Below, in pieces: positions 17,501 through 26,031 of a DNA stretch of 36,719 bases. The position numbers and the translations under genes are program-made. The notes beneath the pieces are model-generated. The model made no database searches. It was not told the DNA's origin and saw only the letters and a program-made list of their open reading frames with translations. Position 1 is the stretch's first letter. Each line of letters starts with the position of its first letter. The stretch is from Pseudodesulfovibrio sp. GTDB taxonomy: Bacteria; Desulfobacterota; Desulfovibrionia; Desulfovibrionales; Desulfovibrionaceae. The stretch is from positions 1 to 36,719 of the forward strand of contig NZ_JAQUWN010000034.1 in NCBI RefSeq assembly GCF_028692895.1, in the 5' to 3' direction.

Positions 17501-20500
17501 GGTTGGCGTGGTGTCCGAGGTGTAGCCGTCGGTGTGGTCCAGGCCGGTGTCGGAGTAGACGGTCTGCGACCCCACGGTGACCGGGGTCGGGAGAATCCGG
17601 CCGTATGACTCGCTCACGTCCGGGGCCTGGGCGTCGATGACCACGGTGCCGGTGGCGTCGGCCACGTTGCCCGCCCGGTCCGTGACCCGGGCCGTGAAGG
17701 TGTAGGACGTGCCGTTCAGGTCGGCGGAGGTGTCGGCGAGCGTGCCCCAGTCGCCCACGTCGAAGGACCATTTGCCGTTGGCGTCGGCGGGGATGTCGCT
17801 GCCGATGAGCGTGCCCCCGGCGTCCGGGTCGCCCAGCCAGAGGTCCACGGTGGAGTTGGGCTCGGCGGCGCCCGTCAGGGTCGGCTCGGTGTCGTTGGTC
17901 CGGTTGTCGATGAAGTCGCCGTCGGCCGCGTAGACGCCGGAGTTGGACGCGGCGTCCAGGACCACGGTGCCGGGCGTGGCGTCCACGTCGATGGTGAGGG
18001 TCCGCCCGATCTCGGTGGTGTTGCCCGCCAGGTCGGTGGAGACGATGACCAGCTCGTTTTCGCCCACGGAGAAGGCGTCGGCGTCGATGGTGTAGCTCCA
18101 GGCCCCGTCCGCGCCGGTGACCACGTAGCCGTCCGCGGAGCCGCTGGGGGCGAGCAGGGTGCGCGAGTCGTCCGCGCCCAGGGCGTAGACCTGTACGCGC
18201 ACCTCGGTGGCCGGGCTGGAGCCCGAAGGTGCGGAGCCGGTGATGGTCACGGTTTCGGCGTCGCCCGCCACCTCGGGATTGGTCACCCAGTCGTCCTGGA
18301 CGCCGGAGTCCGACGCCAGGTCGGCGCTGAGCGCCGTGGACGTGGTGTCCACCGTGAAGGTGGCGGTGTTGTCGTTCAAGGCGGTCTCGTTGCCCGCCTC
18401 GGTGTCGGTGAAGATCGCCTTGATGGTGTAGGCGCCGTCCGCAAGGTCCAGGTTCGACGGGGTCCAGGTGGTCACGCCGCCGGTGGTGGTCAGGTCGGCC
18501 GCGTCCGCGACGATGGTCCGGATGGGCGAGGCGATGCCGTTCTTGTAGATCACGAACCGGGCGGTCACCTCCTCCTGGGCCACCCAGGAAAAACTGGGGC
18601 CGGTGTTGGCCGTGTAGTGGTCGCTGTCGGAGAACCCGGTGTCGTTGACGGCGTTCTCCACCATTTGGAACGAGCCGGGGGTGAGGGAGACCTCTCGGTT
18701 AACCTCGAAGGACAGGACGTCCTCCTCCACGGAGGTGTTGCCCGCCCGGTCGACGGCCGTGACCGTGACGTCGTAGTTCCCTTCCTCGATGGCCGTGCCC
18801 GAGGGGACGGTCACGCTCCACGCGCCGTCGTCCCCGGCCAGGGTCTCGGCCATGTACACGGTGTCGTCGGCGGTGTCGGCGGTGCCCTTGTCGTCCCGCA
18901 GCTCCACGGTGATGGCGGCCTTGGCCTCGGACGCGCCGGAGATTTCGGGATGTTCGGCCCTGGTCACCGGGGCCGCGGCGTCGTCGGCCCCGCCGGTGTT
19001 GGAGTCCGGCTCCAGGATGACCTGGTCGATGGCCGGGGCCACGGTGTCCACCACGAAGTTGAGGACGGCGTGGGCCGACTCGTTGCCCGCCGCGTCGGTG
19101 ACGTAGGCCGCGACGGAGTGCGCCCCGTTGGCCAGGATCGGCGGGATGAAGTTGCGGCTCGCGTCGGTGACGGCGATTTCCTGGGGCGCGCCGCCGTCCA
19201 CGACGATGGTCAGCACCGAGCCCGGCAGGGTTTCCAGCCCGGTCAGCCGGAATTGGGGCTGGTTGTTGTCGTTGTATCGGATGTCGTCCAGGCCCGAGGG
19301 GGTGCCCCGGTCGTCCAGGTAGTAGCCGTCGGCGGGCACGCCGTCGGTGTAGTCCGTGTCCTCGGTCCCGGTCATGGCCAGCGCCGGGGCGGACGGCGTG
19401 GAGCGGTCGACCAGGATTTCGTCCAGGGCGACCTCGGTGACGTTGCCCGCGCTGTCCTCGATGCGCGCGGTGAAGAGATGGTAGGCCTCGGTGAGCGGGC
19501 TGGCGCTGGAACCGGCCTGGAACGTCCACTCGCCCGCGTTGTTGACGGTGGCCATGCCCAGGGAGACCCGGGCCCCGAAGCCGCCGTCCAGGGTGGACTT
19601 GGTGGCGTCGAAGATCTCGACGGTGACGGCGTCGCCCCCCTCGCCGGAGATTTCGCCCGACAGGGTCAGGCTCTTGCCGTTGGTGGCGTTCTCCACCACG
19701 GCGCCGTCCGTGATGTGCGTGGCCGTGGCGCTGGTCGGCTCCCAGTCGATGCCGTTGCCGGGCGTCACGGACGGGGGTTCGTCGTCCAGGGTGAAGGTAT
19801 AGGTGCCGTACTCTGACTGGCTGCCGTCGTCGGCCACCACCACCAGGGTCACTGCGCTGGTCTGGTCCTGGTAGCCCGAGCCGTCGAAGACGAAGACGTC
19901 CCATTTGCCCTCGGCCGAGTTGTACCGAATCCCGGCCTGAACCAGGTCGTAGCCGCTGCCGGGGTCGCCCAGGGTGTCGAGGTCAACGGCCTGGCTCCCG
20001 GAGGCGGGGTTCTTGACGTAGACCGAGACGGCGGCGTCGGGATCGGCGGTGATGTCCAGGTGGATGTCGGTGCCGTTGGCCGCCGCGAATCCGGTGTAGT
20101 CGTCGCTGGCCCCGTCGGGCTGGCCGTCGTTGTTCACGTCCACCCGGGCCGGGCCGCCGTAGGTGTTGGCGTCCCCGGACAGGGCGATGGTCGGCCGGTC
20201 GAGGGTGCGGTCGACCAGCACGTCGAAGCTGCCGGCGGCGGGGTAGGTGGTCAGGTTGCCCGCCCGGTCCTCGGCGTAGAGCACGAAGGAGTAGCCGCCC
20301 TCGGGCAGGCTGGCCCCGCCGGGCCCGGCGTATTCCAGGCTCCACTCGCCGGTGGTCCAGTTGATGTCGGTCACCCGGATGGCCTCGCCGCCGTCCTCGC
20401 GGACGTAAAGCGCGATGTCGCGGTCCGAGGTGTCGCTCAGGCGGCCGTGCAGCTCCAGGGTGTCCGTGTTGGTCTTGCGGTCCTGGGCCCCGCTGTCGTT

Positions 20501-23500
20501 GTCCAGCCAGAGCTCGTAGTTGTGCAGCAGCGAGGGGGCCTGGTTGTCGACCACGATGTCCAGGGTGTCCTCGTTGGTGTTGCCGGAAAGGTCCGTGGCC
20601 ACGGCCTTGAAGCGATAGGTCCCGTCGCCCGCCGACAGGTCGGCGTCGAGCACGGTGCAGCTCCAGGCGGTGCCGTCGGCGGCGGGTTGGACCACCGCGC
20701 CGGTGACCGCCTCGTAGTCGGAATAGACGCCGTCGCCCAGGGCTCGGGCCACGTACAGCGTGATCGTGCTGCCCGCCTCGGCCACGGTTCCCTGGAGGGT
20801 GAAGGCGTTGTCCGGATCGGCCAGGCCGGTCTGGGTCCGGTCGGTGGCGGTGACGTTGTCCTCCGTCCCGGCCGAGGGATCGGCCGCGCCGGAATGGAAG
20901 TACGAGCCCGAGGTGTCGTCCGCGTCGACGAGGTCCAGGCCGGGCGCGGCCGTGCTGGCGTCGATCTCGACGTACAGGGGCGCGGTCCGGGTGGTGTTGC
21001 CCGCGCTGTCCTCGACCACCAGGGTGAAGGCGTAGCTCGCGCCGTCGGCCAGGGTGGTGACGTCGAAGCTCCAGGCGTCGCCCGTGATGGTCGCCTGGCC
21101 CGCCAGCGCGCCGTTCTGGTAGACGTAGGCGGCCACGGGTTCGGCCGAGGCGTCGTAGCCGGTCAGCACGCCCTCCAGGGTGATGGAGGATTTGTCGATG
21201 TAGGCGTGACCGTCGCCGTCCAGGCGGACCGTGCCCGCCGTGACCAGGGGATTGTCCGCCGCGCCGCCCGCGTCCGCCGGGTTGGCGGCGTTGGTGTGGC
21301 TCTCGTCGTTCAGCGCCAGGGTGGGGACCACGTCCACCACGGTGTCGCGGTGCACGGTCTCGATGACGGCCGCGCCGCGGTTGCCCGCCTTGTCCACGGT
21401 CACGGCCACGAACTCGTATTCGCCGTCCGCATCCACGCCGCCCGCCGGGTCGGTGTCTAAGGTGTGGGCCAGGCTCCACGCGCCGGTGGCGGCGTTGGCG
21501 GTGACCACGTCCAGCAGCGTGCCGGGGTGGGCCTCGCTGTAGTCCGAGCCGGGGTCGACCCGGTAGATTTCCACCCGGGCCCCGGCCTCGGCCGCGCCCT
21601 TCAGGGTGATGGTGTCCGCATTGGTCCGGCCGTCCGAGGCGGAGCCGATGGCCGCTTCCCCGGCCTGGCCGCTGATGGCGTCCATGGAGTCCGAGCCCGC
21701 GTCCAGTCCGACGGTCGTGCCCGTGGGCGCATGGCGGTCCACCGACACCGAGAAGACGCTCGCGGTCTCGTTGCCCGCCAGGTCCGAGGCCGTGGCCCGG
21801 AACAGGACCGACTCCGTGGCCGCGGCGCCCAGGCCGGAGCGCAGGTCGTCCACGCTGACGGTGTAGGTCCAGTGGCCGCCGCCGTCCTGGGTCCAGTTGG
21901 CCCCGCTTGAGGCCGAGGAGCCGTTGGGGATGGCGAAGAGGCTGGCGTAGGTCGCGCCGCCGTCCGTCGAATATTCCAGGAGCACCGGGGCCGAGACCGC
22001 CGAGGAGCCCGCCAGGGTCAGGGTGGACGAGCGGGTGTAGTTGTCCGTGTTGGAGCCCAGGTCGTCCGCCGGGTCGGCCGCGTCGTAGAAGCTGTCGGTG
22101 GCGTCCAGGAGCTCGAAGCCCGAGATGACGGGCGGGGTTCGGTCCACGGTGACGGTGAAGTCGTCGCCCACGGTGGTGTTTCCGGCCCGGTCCGTGACCT
22201 CCACGTGGAAGGTGTAGTCCTGGCTGCCGCCCGGGGCCAGGCCGGAGGAGAAGTCGTAGGACCAGGTGACGTTGCCGTCGCCGTCGGTGGAGACGTCGGC
22301 CACGCCGATCTGGAACGCGCCCTGGAAGACGCGCACGGCCACGTTGTCCGCCTCGTCCGTGGCCTCGGCGTCCAGGGAGCCGGTCAGGGTGAAGTCCGGG
22401 CTGCGGGTGACGGCGTCCTCGGCGTACTGCTCGTTCAGGGCGGCCAGGGAGGCGTTGGCGTCCACGAACCGCTGGTCCATGGCCGTGTTGTTCGCCGCGT
22501 CCAGGGCCGTCCCGCCCAACGCGGGGGCGGTGGAGTCGAAGTCCACGGTGAGCGGCGCGCTGTCGGCCACGTTCCCGGCCTTGTCCATGGTCCGGACCAC
22601 GAAGGTGTGCGCGCCGTCCAGGCCGATGTTCAGGATGCGCGCGTCCGCGGAGTCCAGGGCGATGGACCATGTGCCGGTCTCCGCGCCCTGTTCCAGCACG
22701 GTGTCCTTGTACTCGTCGAACGAGAGCGCCTGGGTGACGCCGTTGTAGGTGTGCACCAGCCAGACCGTGGACCCGTCCTCCGCGTTGGCCCCCTTGAGGG
22801 TCAGGACGTTGTTCTCCACGGCAAGGCTCGTCCGGTCGTCGGCAGTGCCGGAGCGCGCGCCGTAGTCCAGGGTCGGGTAGCCCGACGCGGGCCCGCTGGA
22901 GTCGGAGACCAGGTCGATGGTGGGCGTGGTGGTGGAGCGGTCGATGGTGGCCGTGTAGCTGGTCGCGGCCGAGGGCTGGTTGGCCGCGTCGTAGGCGGTC
23001 ACGGAAAAGGTGTAGCCGGAGCCCAGGTGGGCGGTGTCGGCGGTGTCGGTCAGCAGCACTTCCGGGGACTCCCAGAGGCCGTCCCGCACGGCGATCCGTT
23101 CGCTCCCCGTATCGGTCCGCACGGTCTGGGTGACGCCGTTTTCGTCCACGTAGGTGATGACCACGTAGGACGCGCCCGGCGCGTTGCCGTGGATGCGGAT
23201 CAGGCCGTCGCGGTCGGTGGCGTCGCCGGGGTCGGTTCCGTCCGCGCCCCGGGTGACGTCGTCGTTGACGCTGCCGGTGTTGTAGGCGTCGGAGAGGTCC
23301 ACGCTGGGGGCCGCCGGGGGATCGCCCGCGACCTTGATGTAGAGGACCTCCTCGGTGACGTTGCCCGCCTTGTCCGTGGACAGGATGGTCACCTTGTTCA
23401 TCTCGCCCTTGGTCAGGGCGAAGGTCTCGCTTTGGGCGTTGTCGCCGAAGCGGATGCTCCACGAGCCCGAGGAGGTGTTCAGGGTCTGGGTCGGGTCCGT

Positions 23501-25999
23501 GTCCGCGTCGTCGCCGAGGATGACGGTGACGCTGCACCCCGCCTCGCACGAGCCGCCGAAGGTCGGGTTGACCGGGACCACGTATATGGGGTCGCCCACG
23601 GTGTCCACCACGGCGCGGTCGTCGTCGGACAGGGACGCGTCGCTCGGCTCGACCTTGTAGTCGTCGGGCGAGCCGTCGAAGCTCGGGTTGTTGTCGTCCG
23701 TGGCCAGCTCGATGTCCGCCAGCTCCGGGGGGGTGGTGTCGTAGATGAAGGTCGTGCTTTCGTAGGCCTCGCCGGACGCCTTGTCCGTGGCCCCGGCCCG
23801 GTTCACGACGACCACGGTGTACGCGTAGTCCTCCGTGGTCCCGTCGTATCCGGCGTTGAGGGCCGCCCGCAGCTCCGCGTTGAACTGGGGGGCGAGGACC
23901 CAGGCGTCGCCCTGTTTGGTGGCCAGGTAGTAGGTGTCGTTGTCCAGGTCCGGCGGGTTGTCGCCGTCGAGGTAGACCCGCACCTCCTGGATGTTCGCGG
24001 TGTTGGCCCCGGCGGCGAAGGAGACGGTCAGGGCCGGGTTGTTGGTGACGGGGTCGGCCGGGCTCTGGGTCGAGCCCGTGTCCGTCACCGACAGGACCGG
24101 GCTGGGCGGCCGCGAGGTGTCCACGATGAATTCGAGGGTGGTCGTGCTCTGGTTGCCGGCGGCGTCCATGTTGGTGAAGGTCGCCAGATAGGCGCCGTCG
24201 GCCAGGGTGCTGGGCGAGGTGAAGGTGTAGGAGTCGGTGTCCGGGTCCCAGCGCACCTGGAGCGGGTCGGCCACGGCCAGGCCGGTGGATTCGTCCGTCA
24301 GGGTGAAGGTGCCCGTGGAGTAGGCCTCGCCGCCGACGGTGAATTCCGGGCTGTCGTCGCCGATGTAGTTCTCGCCGTCCGAGGACGCGATCAGGCCGTC
24401 GATCGAGAGGGTCGGGGCGTCGATGGCGGAGTCGATGACCAGAGCGGTCTCGATTCGGGTGCTCTCGTTGCCCGCGTCGTCGATGGCCACGACGGTCAGG
24501 TCGTAGTTGCCGTCCGCAAGCACGGCGTTGTTGCCGGGCACGCTCAGGGAGTGAAAGTCGAAGTCCCCGGCCGCGAAGGTCCAGGCCCCGCCCGCCGGGG
24601 TGGTCGTGCCGATGAGCACGTTGCCGAGGTAGACGCGCACGGTGGCGTCGTTGTCGGCTGTGCCGCTCAGCTCGAACTGGTTGTCGCTGGTGATGAAGTC
24701 GGCGTCGGTGCCGTTCATGGCGGGGTTGAAGGAATCCACGGTCAGGTTAACGGACGCGCCCAGGAGCGGGGCCGTGGTGTCGATCTCCACGCCGCCGAGC
24801 ACGGAAGTGCCCGAGGCGGTGGCGTTGCCCGCCACGTCCTGGGCGGAGAGCTGGAAGTCGTAGGCGCCGTCGGCCAGCTCCGCGCCCTCGGGCAGGCGGA
24901 AGGACCAGCTCCCGTCGGACTGCACGGTGGTGGTGCCGATGGCCAGGAAGGTGTCGGAGCCCTGCTGGCGGGCCTCGATGGTCAGGGTTGTGCCAGCCTC
25001 CGAGGTGTCGCCGCCGTACGAGCCCTGGAGCAGCGGCCGGGCTTCGTTGGTGAGCTTGTCGGCCCCGCTGACGCCGGTGTCGTACTCGGCCGCCAGTTGG
25101 ATGGACGGCAGGGCCGGAGGCAGGGTGTCGATCTCCAGGGTCATGACGCTGCTCTGCGCCTCCAGCCCGTATTCGGCGGAGTGGACGTAGACCGAGTACG
25201 TGCCGTCCGCGTAGGTCTGGTCGAGCAGGAAGAGGAAGTCGCCGTCGGCCGAGGCCTTGCCCGTGGCCACGGCCGCGTCGTTGATGTACAGGGTCAGGTC
25301 CGATCCCGGCTCGGCCGTGCCCACGAAATGGGGCGTGGTGACGTTGGTCACGGAGTCCAGGGTGGAGCCCGAGTTGGTGTCGTCGGTCAGGGCGATGTGG
25401 GGCGGGGCCAGGGTCGGCGTGATCTGCTCCGGCTTGATGTCGTCCGCGCCGCCCTGCTTGTCCGAGGTGTTGGTGTTGTTCTCGGGCGAGATGTTGCGGT
25501 TGACGACGTCGTCGCCCAGCCGCTTGCTGGTGTTGTCGTTTTCCTGGAGCGCCTGCATCAACTGCTGCTTCAGGTTATGGGTCTCGGCGGCCTGGACGTC
25601 CTCGGCCCGGGGCGCCTGCTCTTCGTCCCGCCCGTCGGGATCGGGGGTGTTGCCCTCCTGCTGCTGCTCCGGCTGCTCCTGCTCGTCCGGGGTGTCGCTC
25701 TTGGCGTCCCACTCCACCTCTTCCTCGTAGAAGGGCTGGACGTCGACCATCTCGGACCTCTCGAACAGGTCCGCGGAGTGGAGCGTCTGACCGTTGGAGA
25801 AGGTCATGTCCACCCGGCCGTCGAGGCTCATGATGTTGCCCACGAAAAGGAACACGTGCTCGACGTTGTTCTGGTCGATGAGCACGAGGTCGGCCCCCCG
25901 GAGGACGTAGCGGTAGTCGTCGGGAGAGCCCGCCACAGTGTAGGAGGTCGAAGGGGCGGTTCTTTCCTCTACTCTGCCCGGAGCGTTCTTTTCAGCCAC
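11552..25999 (-). CDS. Giant Ig-repeat adhesin, probable type I secretion substrate
   Basis: One unbroken frame of 4815 codons opens with GTG at 25999, after AAAGGA. There is no Sec signal. Residues 1-85 form a compact domain (YRYVLRGADLVLIDQ, VFLFVGNIMSLDGRVDMTF) somewhat like the prefix domains of Bap-type adhesins. An acidic Gln/Glu-rich stretch follows (about 88-135), then a probable coiled coil (about 137-165). From about residue 200, roughly thirty Ig-like modules of 100-150 residues repeat a pattern: a DTTPP-type linker, a D.G...D..T..P...G block, G.W.......LADG.Y, and a closing D.AGN. The last 250 residues differ and end in APHVVIEEHVL. RTX nonapeptides (GGxGxD) were not seen, nor a sortase or autotransporter domain. 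The gene sits among TolC, HlyD and ABC genes, so export by them is strongly implied. It resembles Salmonella SiiE in plan. Likely role: surface attachment or biofilm formation. Confidence 0.9.
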   Translation of the reverse strand: MAEKNAPGRVEERTAPSTSYTVAGSPDDYRYVLRGADLVLIDQNNVEHVFLFVGNIMSLDGRVDMTFSNGQTLHSADLFERSEMVDVQPFYEEEVEWDAKSDTPDEQEQPEQQQEGNTPDPDGRDEEQAPRAEDVQAAETHNLKQQLMQALQENDNTSKRLGDDVVNRNISPENNTNTSDKQGGADDIKPEQITPTLAPPHIALTDDTNSGSTLDSVTNVTTPHFVGTAEPGSDLTLYINDAAVATGKASADGDFLFLLDQTYADGTYSVYVHSAEYGLEAQSSVMTLEIDTLPPALPSIQLAAEYDTGVSGADKLTNEARPLLQGSYGGDTSEAGTTLTIEARQQGSDTFLAIGTTTVQSDGSWSFRLPEGAELADGAYDFQLSAQDVAGNATASGTSVLGGVEIDTTAPLLGASVNLTVDSFNPAMNGTDADFITSDNQFELSGTADNDATVRVYLGNVLIGTTTPAGGAWTFAAGDFDFHSLSVPGNNAVLADGNYDLTVVAIDDAGNESTRIETALVIDSAIDAPTLSIDGLIASSDGENYIGDDSPEFTVGGEAYSTGTFTLTDESTGLAVADPLQVRWDPDTDSYTFTSPSTLADGAYLATFTNMDAAGNQSTTTLEFIVDTSRPPSPVLSVTDTGSTQSPADPVTNNPALTVSFAAGANTANIQEVRVYLDGDNPPDLDNDTYYLATKQGDAWVLAPQFNAELRAALNAGYDGTTEDYAYTVVVVNRAGATDKASGEAYESTTFIYDTTPPELADIELATDDNNPSFDGSPDDYKVEPSDASLSDDDRAVVDTVGDPIYVVPVNPTFGGSCEAGCSVTVILGDDADTDPTQTLNTSSGSWSIRFGDNAQSETFALTKGEMNKVTILSTDKAGNVTEEVLYIKVAGDPPAAPSVDLSDAYNTGSVNDDVTRGADGTDPGDATDRDGLIRIHGNAPGASYVVITYVDENGVTQTVRTDTGSERIAVRDGLWESPEVLLTDTADTAHLGSGYTFSVTAYDAANQPSAATSYTATIDRSTTTPTIDLVSDSSGPASGYPTLDYGARSGTADDRTSLAVENNVLTLKGANAEDGSTVWLVHTYNGVTQALSFDEYKDTVLEQGAETGTWSIALDSADARILNIGLDGAHTFVVRTMDKAGNVADSAPLTVDFDSTAPALGGTALDAANNTAMDQRFVDANASLAALNEQYAEDAVTRSPDFTLTGSLDAEATDEADNVAVRVFQGAFQIGVADVSTDGDGNVTWSYDFSSGLAPGGSQDYTFHVEVTDRAGNTTVGDDFTVTVDRTPPVISGFELLDATDSFYDAADPADDLGSNTDNYTRSSTLTLAGSSAVSAPVLLEYSTDGGATYASLFAIPNGSSASSGANWTQDGGGHWTYTVSVDDLRSGLGAAATESVLFRATASDLAGNETASVFSVSVDRHAPTGTTVGLDAGSDSMDAISGQAGEAAIGSASDGRTNADTITLKGAAEAGARVEIYRVDPGSDYSEAHPGTLLDVVTANAATGAWSLAHTLDTDPAGGVDADGEYEFVAVTVDKAGNRGAAVIETVHRDTVVDVVPTLALNDESHTNAANPADAGGAADNPLVTAGTVRLDGDGHAYIDKSSITLEGVLTGYDASAEPVAAYVYQNGALAGQATITGDAWSFDVTTLADGASYAFTLVVEDSAGNTTRTAPLYVEIDASTAAPGLDLVDADDTSGSYFHSGAADPSAGTEDNVTATDRTQTGLADPDNAFTLQGTVAEAGSTITLYVARALGDGVYSDYEAVTGAVVQPAADGTAWSCTVLDADLSAGDGTYRFKAVATDLSGNTNEDTLDIVVDNQAPSLLHNYELWLDNDSGAQDRKTNTDTLELHGRLSDTSDRDIALYVREDGGEAIRVTDINWTTGEWSLEYAGPGGASLPEGGYSFVLYAEDRAGNLTTYPAAGSFDVLVDRTLDRPTIALSGDANTYGGPARVDVNNDGQPDGASDDYTGFAAANGTDIHLDITADPDAAVSVYVKNPASGSQAVDLDTLGDPGSGYDLVQAGIRYNSAEGKWDVFVFDGSGYQDQTSAVTLVVVADDGSQSEYGTYTFTLDDEPPSVTPGNGIDWEPTSATATHITDGAVVENATNGKSLTLSGEISGEGGDAVTVEIFDATKSTLDGGFGARVSLGMATVNNAGEWTFQAGSSASPLTEAYHLFTARIEDSAGNVTEVALDEILVDRSTPSAPALAMTGTEDTDYTDGVPADGYYLDDRGTPSGLDDIRYNDNNQPQFRLTGLETLPGSVLTIVVDGGAPQEIAVTDASRNFIPPILANGAHSVAAYVTDAAGNESAHAVLNFVVDTVAPAIDQVILEPDSNTGGADDAAAPVTRAEHPEISGASEAKAAITVELRDDKGTADTADDTVYMAETLAGDDGAWSVTVPSGTAIEEGNYDVTVTAVDRAGNTSVEEDVLSFEVNREVSLTPGSFQMVENAVNDTGFSDSDHYTANTGPSFSWVAQEEVTARFVIYKNGIASPIRTIVADAADLTTTGGVTTWTPSNLDLADGAYTIKAIFTDTEAGNETALNDNTATFTVDTTSTALSADLASDSGVQDDWVTNPEVAGDAETVTITGSAPSGSSPATEVRVQVYALGADDSRTLLAPSGSADGYVVTGADGAWSYTIDADAFSVGENELVIVSTDLAGNTTEIGRTLTIDVDATPGTVVLDAASNSGVYAADGDFIDNRTNDTEPTLTGAAEPNSTVDLWLGDPDAGGTLIGSDIPADANGKWSFDVGDWGTLADTSADLNGTSYTFTARVTDRAGNVADATGTVVIDAQAPDVSESYGRILPTPVTVGSQTVYSDTGLDHTDGYTSDTTPTLIGEVAESHSRVDVYVTYPGDADPTFIGTTKADANGNWQLEFPNTAAPLTGSVLGADHQVSVRTWDDAGNESGFSAARTITIDTSVGNPDAGLADGEVARIRFSADFDAANPPSGESDPVHYDPADGTLKTNLTTPSFDITLEPDCDTATLTLIRLGEDGNPVENPVADTDIFVINLGPEHADNPPADGLWTNVAFTTSDGQDVNINGDWLLTLTGTDKAGNEFTLEGGQALTVNGIPPEFTLEIVEDRAGVEGHGLFAGDDIVNAAGVHFSGTFGDDVDWREISSVSIIRAVDSAVVNTLDGDDITGPTWTMEATSVVDGGSTSYSYFVKAVDNFGNEFWYPSAGEPLTYTVDRNAPMLNEGSVDLTADDDTAGLFRATDGDNATAETEPRITFGSEANAKIELLIDGQVKFTAMPPDPSDDGAGYTFALDGGDLESGLPAGIAYNAATNRYTYTCDTLAEGDYVFTLRSTDLAGNVSTRDLTVTVDRTYDNANLTADLSSTSDQGSFGDHVVAHDDNLSNDEYPELTGSAEAGSAVRIYLRRFDTRAEAETDATFTVTGDDWYDDTPHHEIVLGDGETSWSWDAADPASGAELADGYYKVIVASEDQAGNMPDPEVFVFGKDTDAPSEADDAAPLTFHLQDQFEGDGLNEGSATDGEVRLGDVLDADGDRIWVTTNWMPTIGGTAEYGSRVSITLRIDGDLDGALDDPTAVYKQLTIDVTDPSGAWSFDFSGEETGAGRLADGVYTATVTCTDPAGNATTLSPSPQFQISSIPPSPPTIRLDQADDTYNSETSNDGVTKQNTGLTLTGTAEAGAVVRIYSSEAMADTYGLITADYLAAHLLATVTANASGEWSYELPTDFEADNQDSDVVEDGAYRFFVASDYFNGNTYYSIQETNDKGQAVINSDGTPVLAAPVEVDDGVYTYPDYVMEVDTELKDPTFELGLILDTTSGGTEEERRSNSSRMDSGIDNEWRTPEEVAAGVYLGQADDFWETPEDLAGHGTYDDWIVKTSGPTIEGDVEAGSIVYVQRYMAADFTDDGLDNPVDQWVTVGIVDRNSTAEGTWRFVFPAEYENAEYLVRIHVVDKAGNEYTSPEKTIVIDAAIRDTVLDLPDDQDTALHWAGVALGTDWDDIAATATLEGLDYVQKRHLPSTFESGVGDDLTVENNLLLHGQVEAGSRMYLTDTRQGVTVSITPVLIVDPAQALGDDTATEAYYVKVDDAGDVGAWTWMSADDFTATYGADYAGVYFHIRDDGTWDYRTGELADVKHAYTIENIDLAGNRAVTTPLSVTIDHDFSNAGIALSMSSDTGPFGNNDPAYDDRITSDGTPSFRLYGDSGATYLVYAFHVDADGNVTDNINADGSPVATGVYGEGSDTYVEIPLADGGYQLRLVNISESGHVSEAIYPPTEADGTYVTDADWDVGSSTHPLVIDTLDPVIPDRAALEATPGYYVHVKDEDPADPANAWTEEVTVGGRVLPVIISGDATDVDGTGVLSADLITTDSTPIIQILVEPGTMIAVSGMGYASYLTDSDNDGVITLNPSSERNDGNPYVNGTYDLTVRFGDIAGNVSDPNPITFSVTIDSAGPGSGIGLDTPSDTGTSTVDNLTRDTTPTLSGTVSTDAIRYEIHIGGLTIERHIGDADFGVLSDGHYAWTYTPTEALANGEYAVSISAWDRAGNSSGGSLSAYQTDDPNTVTGNVPLIIHDTDQLPLYANCEINRSGTRIYLDIDYSVSDAYNNDGNAYAGTNELRFTYHYTDGTSSSEVVEMQLGESDYSNSLRTDDNYASIDFQLVDSAGNASAVGHVDISAGPDGDGVYHIDNITGDLDDIPETVGVDFDLGGGLEDDNLTDALTVDDVDIVRATVSGDLDGDGAAESATVDATVNNDGSWALHFTKELAVGDYHLNLTGLSADGCAVTLASTVDLGYDFRVLAESMLADPGDSQVLFNEAAENAEPAGADVPDPGAVDTVTIDAPHVVIEEHVL

Positions 26000-26031
26000 G
26001 ATGTCATCCTTTTGTTGGCGGCGATACCCGT

